Origin: Rhizophagus clarus
Lineage: Eukaryota; Glomeromycota; Glomeromycetes; Glomerales; Glomeraceae
DNA: 64,000 nucleotides
NCBI GenBank assembly: GCA_015698045.1
Contig: BLAL01000239.1
Location: 1,488,001-1,552,000, forward strand
Direction: 5' to 3'
The translations under genes and the position numbers were made by a program. The notes beneath the pieces were generated by a model. The model was not told where the DNA came from. It worked only from the letters and a program-made list of their open reading frames with translations, and did no database searches. This document shows, in pieces, positions 59,126 to 64,000 of the stretch; position 1 is the first letter of the stretch, and each line of letters opens with the position of its first letter.

Positions 59126-59810
59126 AATTACCTAATTTGTTAATTATTGTCATATTTTATGTGATAAAATGAAATAATTACTGATAAAATAATATATATC
59201 AATTATTATTTCTTGAAAAAATTTCCTTATATATTTATTTCGTTCATTAATATGTCAGATCATAACACAATTTTAACAACTGTGTCTTCATCATAATAAA
59301 TCCCAAATACACTCGATAGAAATATGTACGTAATCAAATCATTCATTTTGACATTTAATCCTCAAAGTAAAACTAAAATGAATCATATTTGTAAAAATAA
59401 GATCGTATAATATATATAAATAAATACCTGTCATCAGATGGTAGGATAATGTACTTAGTAGACCTTGTAAATAATTTATATGTGTTTGATTGCTGAAGTT
59501 AATTTGATTAGAGTATGTTACTTTGTACAAGCCTTTCTTACTATTGTCTTTAGTTATTTAAATAAACATTATATGATAACAATCTGTCAAAAATCCTGTG
59601 ATACTATGACGACTTTTCTGATATTTTAATGCGATTGTTGCATACATAATAGTTAGTTGGTATAAAACATGAACTGTGAGGTTTAATTTCGCCTATAAAT
59701 TCTATCATGTGTGATTAAATAGTCATCAAGATGAGTATATATGTCTGAGGCCTTTTCATCAAGAAATTTTTTTGAATGTGTGTCAGTTAACAGTTTTGAC
59801 GTAATTATCC
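59126..59810. other. No supported gene
   Basis: AT-rich. A 63-residue minus frame at 59339-59530 has no recognisable feature. Confidence 0.45.
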
Positions 59811-60574
59811 ATTTCTACCGTATAGCGCTGCATATAACACCCCCGATGTTATTCAAGAAACTCTGCTTAGATTGTATAGTACCCGAAGGGGGGGGTGTTA
59901 TGTGAGGAGAAAGTTACTATAACAGGGGGATACATTGAAAGAGGGGGTACTAATCATATGTTAATATAATTTTAAAAATTAGTTTTTTAACAGTTTTTTA
60001 AAAAATTCAATTTAATATAATAAAAAAATTAGATTTATCGCATTGTGTGATTGTCCTTACTCTTTTTTATCAGATGACCTGCAGGGGGTTTGAAAAATGG
60101 TCATGAAATTTGATCGCGTCGTGTTCTTATGGTATTTTTACAAATTTTTATTTCATTTATAAAATGGGTCGTCCTCAAGCAAATAAAAGAAGTAACTGCT
60201 CAACAATTACAGAGAAAAAAAGGAGACACTGGAATGCACGCAAAAAAATTGCAATTATTATGTATCATGAAAATGGCCATAGTAAAAATAAGACAGTAGC
60301 AAAGTTTAACATTCAAACAAACCAACTTCGCAACTGGATATCTAAAAAACCTCAGTTACTCAAAGTACAACCAGGCGTTAAACGTTTAAATACGGGAGCA
60401 AAACCAAAATACCCTGCTTTAGAAACTGCTTTGCTTACTTGGATAAAAGAAAAAAGAAAAAATCAAAATGCAGTTACGTGAAGCATGATTCAAATGAAAG
60501 CCAAAGCACTTGTACAACAATGCCAATGGCAAGCTATATGTTCTGGAGTTGGGTCTTTTGCTTTTAGTAATAAG
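59811..60574 (+). pseudogene. pogo-type transposon fragment: N-terminal transposase
   Basis: ATG 60164 (MGRPQANKRSNCSTIT) opens a frame to 60481. ARKKIAIIMYHENGHSKNKTV is a helix-turn-helix, followed by FNIQTNQLRNWISKK, then a CENP-B-type second domain (PALETALLTWIKEKRKNQNA) running past a stop at 60480 (MIQMKAKALVQQC). The DDE catalytic domain is absent: the copy ends where the repeat at 60575 begins. Upstream, CATATAACACCCCC and GGGGGTGTTATGTG (59831-59912) form an inverted pair that may be part of the element's end. Confidence 0.75.
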
Positions 60575-61914
60575 TGGTTACACACGTTAAATAAGTAAAA
60601 ATCGGTCAAAAATCGGACTGCCAATATTTTGCTTTATTTGTCTGATTTGTGGCTTTTTCCCGCCGATTTTATGGCGCGAAAAGCAAAAAATTGGAATTCT
60701 TTTTTTTTGATAAAAAAAAATAGGAACACCGATTTTTAAATCTCTGTACCGATTCTTACTATAAATCATCCAAAATCAGACTGCCGACGGTCGAACAACC
60801 AATGCCGTTTCTCTCAAAAAAATGCCAATTTTAAAACTGACATACAATAATCGTTCAAATAAAAAATGACGATTTTAATACTGACATATATTAATCTTTA
60901 AATAGGAATGACAATTTTATTATCGATATAAGCAAATTTCTAATAACCAATGCTGGTTTTTATTTCGTACTAACCAGAGTCTCTATTTTCATTTCGATTT
61001 TTAATTACGTTTAATATGAACAATTATAGAATATATTATTTATATATAAATTTTTTTATTATTTATTACTACTATATTATTACCATATCAATATTACATA
61101 TTATTGCTATATTATTGTTATTATTACTATATTATTGTTATTATTACTAATATTATTATTATTATTACTAATATTATACGATTATTTATGTATAAATGTA
61201 TTACCTAATGACAAGAAAATATTGAACGCTTCCTAGTCTTTGACGAATGCTTGCTAGTATTTGATGAAGTTAACGTTGTACTTCCTTTCTTAATACTATC
61301 CAGCACAAATAAGTAAAAAGGTCCATCCAAACTATTCTTTCTAGCATTAACAACATCATTGTTATTACCGTTGTCATCCTTTTCAATATCGATATCGATA
61401 TTGTTATCTTTATTACCACCACCAGCATCGTTATCGTTATCTTTATTACCACCACCAATATCGTTATCGTTATCTTTATTACCACCACCAACATTGTTAT
61501 CGTTATCTTTATTACCACCACCAACATCATTATCGTCATCGTTATCACCACCAACATTACCATCGTTATCACCACCATCGACATTGTTATCACCATCGTT
61601 TAGTTCGTCATTATTATCCTCATCGTCGTCATCTTCGTCTAATTCTTGTGCAATCCACCTTGAGGAAATCCACCAGCCCGGCATATCTTTATTGGGCTTA
61701 CTTTTATTATCAACAATATCATCTGAGCAGTAACGTTTACAACTTAATCCTGTTCTGATGCTTATCCCGATTTCTTCCGCCCAGAATAAGATTTGTTTAA
61801 TCTATAAAAATTTGTAGTTTATTATGTATAAATGTTATATTAATTAATTAACTTCACAACTTTACATACCCTAGACGATCGCCACTTTTTATCATATACT
61901 TTTATTATTGAATT
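60575..61914. repeat. Better-preserved copy of the repeat at 23.7-26.0 kb
   Basis: Landmarks match 23736-26016 in order. It keeps many CG and C/G positions that are T/A in the other copy. It starts with AAAAATCGGTCAAAAATCGG and includes the 3' exons of the repeat-family gene (61205-61914). The non-coding part 60600-61200 gives a spurious minus-strand frame. Confidence 0.85.
61400..61600. repeat. 33-base minisatellite coding GGGNKDNDN(D/N)x
   Basis: Four clear 11-codon units and degenerate neighbours lie in the last exon of the repeat-family gene. Open frames on the plus strand (LSLSLLPPP) and in another minus frame are shadows. Confidence 0.85.
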
Positions 61915-63109
61915 GGTGCTGGCTAATCGTTTTGATCTTATTTTTTTATCACGTTCTTCTTTCGTCAATTCTTCATCATCTGATGACCATTCATCTGAAT
62001 GAAGATCTGACGTATTTAACGCCTTCTCGCAATCTTTCATATAGGATTCCCAAGTCAAATTCTTAGGATGGCATTCATATAAAAGGTTATCTCGTATCAA
62101 TATCATATGTTGCAATCCTCTCCTACGCTGAGACATCTTCTAATGAAGTACAGTAAATTAAAATCAATTAATTGTGTACGTTTTATTTCGAATAATTAAA
62201 ATTTATACCTGCTCCCTTCTTGAATTCATATGTTGCCTTCTAATGTGCTCTTCCGCTCTACCTTCTTGTTTCAATTTCCACATCACTCAGTGCGATTTAT
62301 ATAATTGTTTAATGATTTTTAATATCTCTACATCATATGCTTGAATGGAAGGGTTCATTGCAGATTTTACTGCCGGCAAAAGCTTCTTGTTCATCACTTT
62401 TTTCTGATTGCTGTAAGTTTTAGATACGTCGAATTGAAGCGACAGATTTATATTATTTAAAATATGGACCACTTCATCCTAGTTATTAATAAAAGATCAT
62501 TAAAATGATCAAATATCAATTTATATTTAATAAAGATAAATTTTTAATAAAGATGTATATTTACGTGAAGTGTCTTCTTATAATTTTTTGACATGGGTGC
62601 TAATTCATGTTTTTGTTCCTTACTCATAAAAACAGGCGACAACGTTTTATTAGAGTTGGTACCCTTAGATAGATTTTCTAAACGTTACGTGAGATTTGAG
62701 ATTGCACCTTTCAAATCCTGGATTTCCTTACTTTTAGCATTACCTATTAAAAGTCAGTAATTAATATAAATCATTTTAGCACGAAAATTTTTACATTTAA
62801 GCCAGAATAAGCGTGTGAGAGCAGCAATACCGCTATTTGGGTCTGGAGCAGTTGAACTTAATGTTGAAGACATATGAGATAATGTTCCTATAATTTTTAA
62901 TATTAAATCGGTATAAGTCATATGAAATATAATTAACACTAATTTAAAATAATATTACTTTTCGTTAATGATCTCCCTCTGTTTTGTGGGGATGAATCCG
63001 AAGAAGAGAGGATTATCATTTGATCATTAGGAACATAGTGGGATCGATGATGAGAATTGCGAGATCGAGGACGGTATCCAGGGAAACAAGAACGAGAATG
63101 GGATTGGGA

Positions 63110-63500
63110 ACGATTATGAGAATGTCGAGATTGGAAACGATTATGTGAACGTCGAGATTGGAAACGATTATGTGAATGTCGAGATTGGGAACGATGATAC
63201 GAATGTCGGAATTAGGAACGATGATGCGAATGTCAAGATTAGGAACGATTATGCAAACGTCAAGATTGGGAACAATGATGCGAACATTGGGATTGGGAAC
63301 GAAGATACAAATGTCGAGATTAGAAATGATTATGCGAACGTCAAGATTGGGAACGATGATGCAAACATCAGGATTGGGAATGATGATACAAATGTCGAGA
63401 TTGGGAACGATGATAAGGACGTCAGGATTGGGAACGATGATGTGAATATTTTGATTGGAAACGATTATGCGAATGTCTTGATTGGGAATGATGATAAGGA
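63110..63500. repeat. 27-base minisatellite in the first exon
   Basis: Units read GATTGGGAACGATGATGCGA plus ATGTCGA with variants, about fourteen copies. The unit is nine codons, so several frames on both strands stay open. The frame continuous with the RS-rich exon reads QSR(H/R)SHNRF on the minus strand and contains CGA-to-TGA stops. Confidence 0.85.
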
Positions 63501-63567
63501 CGTCAATGATGATGGGAATGGGAATCTGATTCTTGTTGAAATCTATTATGATGAGGAATAGAGACAT

Positions 63568-64000
63568 CCCAAAAGATCAGGTTTAAATTTAAAGATTTGT
63601 ATTTTTTCATTATGGTATTATTAAAGATCGAACAAGAGATAAAAGTCTCTTATATACATATTTGGAATCATCTGATTATTAGCCTTGTTAATCACCTAAT
63701 TAAAATGAACAATAAAAATATTAATTAATTATACTATATCGCTATCAACCAATCAATAATCAATTAATTAAAATATATCATTAATCTATATATATTAATA
63801 AATGATATTATATTCAAAATTATACTTACAGAAGTAAGTTTTTCCGAAAAGTGATGTGAACGAAAAGCGATAAATACTATCAAAGTTGTATGTGATGTGA
63901 ACAAAAAAACGATAAAAAATATTGTCGAAGTTCAAGTTGTATGTGATGTGATGTGAACGAAAAAGCGATAAAATATATTGTCGAAGCTGTTTGTGACGTG
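63568..64000. other. Window edge, no gene; short tandem repeat
   Basis: 63845-64000 repeats GTGATGTGAACGAAAAAGCG and ATATTGTCGAAG blocks about three times, cut by the window end. Confidence 0.6.

Larger units (their letters stand above)
61205..63567 (-). pseudogene. Multi-exon repeat-family gene, RS-rich start and acidic D/G/N end, broken
   Basis: First exon: RS/H-type repeats (HNRSQSHSRSCFPGYRPRSR, ending at NRGRSLTK). Next come LSHMSSTLSSTAPDPNSGIA then ALTRLFWLKCKNFRAK; NAKSKEIQDLKGAISNL; DEVVHILNNINLSLQFDVS; SQRRRGLQHMILIRDN; and the join KKWRSSR (to 61870) with IKQILFWAEEIGISIRTGLS (from 61801). The last exon (61205-61801) has PGWWISSRWIAQELDEDDDD and then GGGNKDNDN repeats. Introns are GT-AG. 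Stops of the CGA-to-TGA kind (for example after LYKSH near 62287) break the frame. Function unknown; a second, ruined copy of the 3' part at 24-26 kb marks it as a dispersed family. Confidence 0.6.

Noticed and set aside
61359-61733. 124-residue Leu/Ser/Pro-rich frame (+)
   Set aside because: Reverse-strand shadow of the acidic D/G/N exon.
1-64000. CRISPR array or bacterial operon signals
   Set aside because: Introns, WD40 and Integrator genes and transposon types are eukaryotic; no direct-repeat/spacer pattern of CRISPR type is present.

Overview
The window is very AT-rich eukaryotic DNA. It has short introns with GTAAGT-type donors and T-rich AG acceptors, split host genes, and a dense population of DNA transposons. 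The closest fit is an arbuscular mycorrhizal fungus (Glomeromycota, Rhizophagus-like). This is inferred from composition, intron style, repeat families (Plavaka, pogo, Polinton) and a Crinkler-like fragment; no database was searched.

1-8.2 kb is a nest of DNA transposons. A Tc1/mariner copy (531-6803) was split by a CACTA-like element (592-5552). The inner element carries a clean four-exon Myb/SANT-like gene and a striking array of 24- and 36-base exon-like units, each with its own donor, TACTAAC branch site and acceptor. A hAT-like non-autonomous element follows (7104-8004).

8.2-23.3 kb is a Polinton-like virus-like element about 15 kb long, with long terminal inverted repeats. It has an integrase with chromodomain, an FtsK/A32-type packaging ATPase, a family B DNA polymerase, a superfamily 3 helicase, a zinc ribbon and an NPxTGR-domain protein. 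It also has what looks like a retroelement Gag plus aspartic protease, and no room for the usual double jelly-roll capsid gene. Several genes are broken, so it is a fossil, but five or six reading frames still look whole. This mixed gene set is the most unusual thing in the window.

23.3-29.2 kb is gene-poor. It holds a badly decayed, transition-riddled copy of a repeat also present at 60.6-61.9 kb, and a retroposed insert with poly(A) and a 15-base target duplication.

29.2-52.5 kb is the host gene block: a DCAF12 homologue (+), two small multi-exon membrane proteins that may be related (32.9 and 51.6 kb), a seven-helix receptor-like protein (36.6 kb), a coiled-coil protein (40.7 kb), an LYR-motif protein (43.9 kb), an Integrator subunit 3 homologue with a long disordered basic tail (44.7-50.2 kb) and a small putative secreted or anchored protein (50.9 kb). 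Exon joins with matching phases were worked out by hand for DCAF12, the receptor, the LYR gene and the 32.9 kb membrane gene.

52.5-64 kb is decayed accessory DNA: a kinase-like (Crinkler-type) fragment, a ruined Plavaka transposon with a precise TA-flanked MITE inside it, a truncated pogo transposase, and a broken multi-exon repeat-family gene with 27- and 33-base minisatellites.
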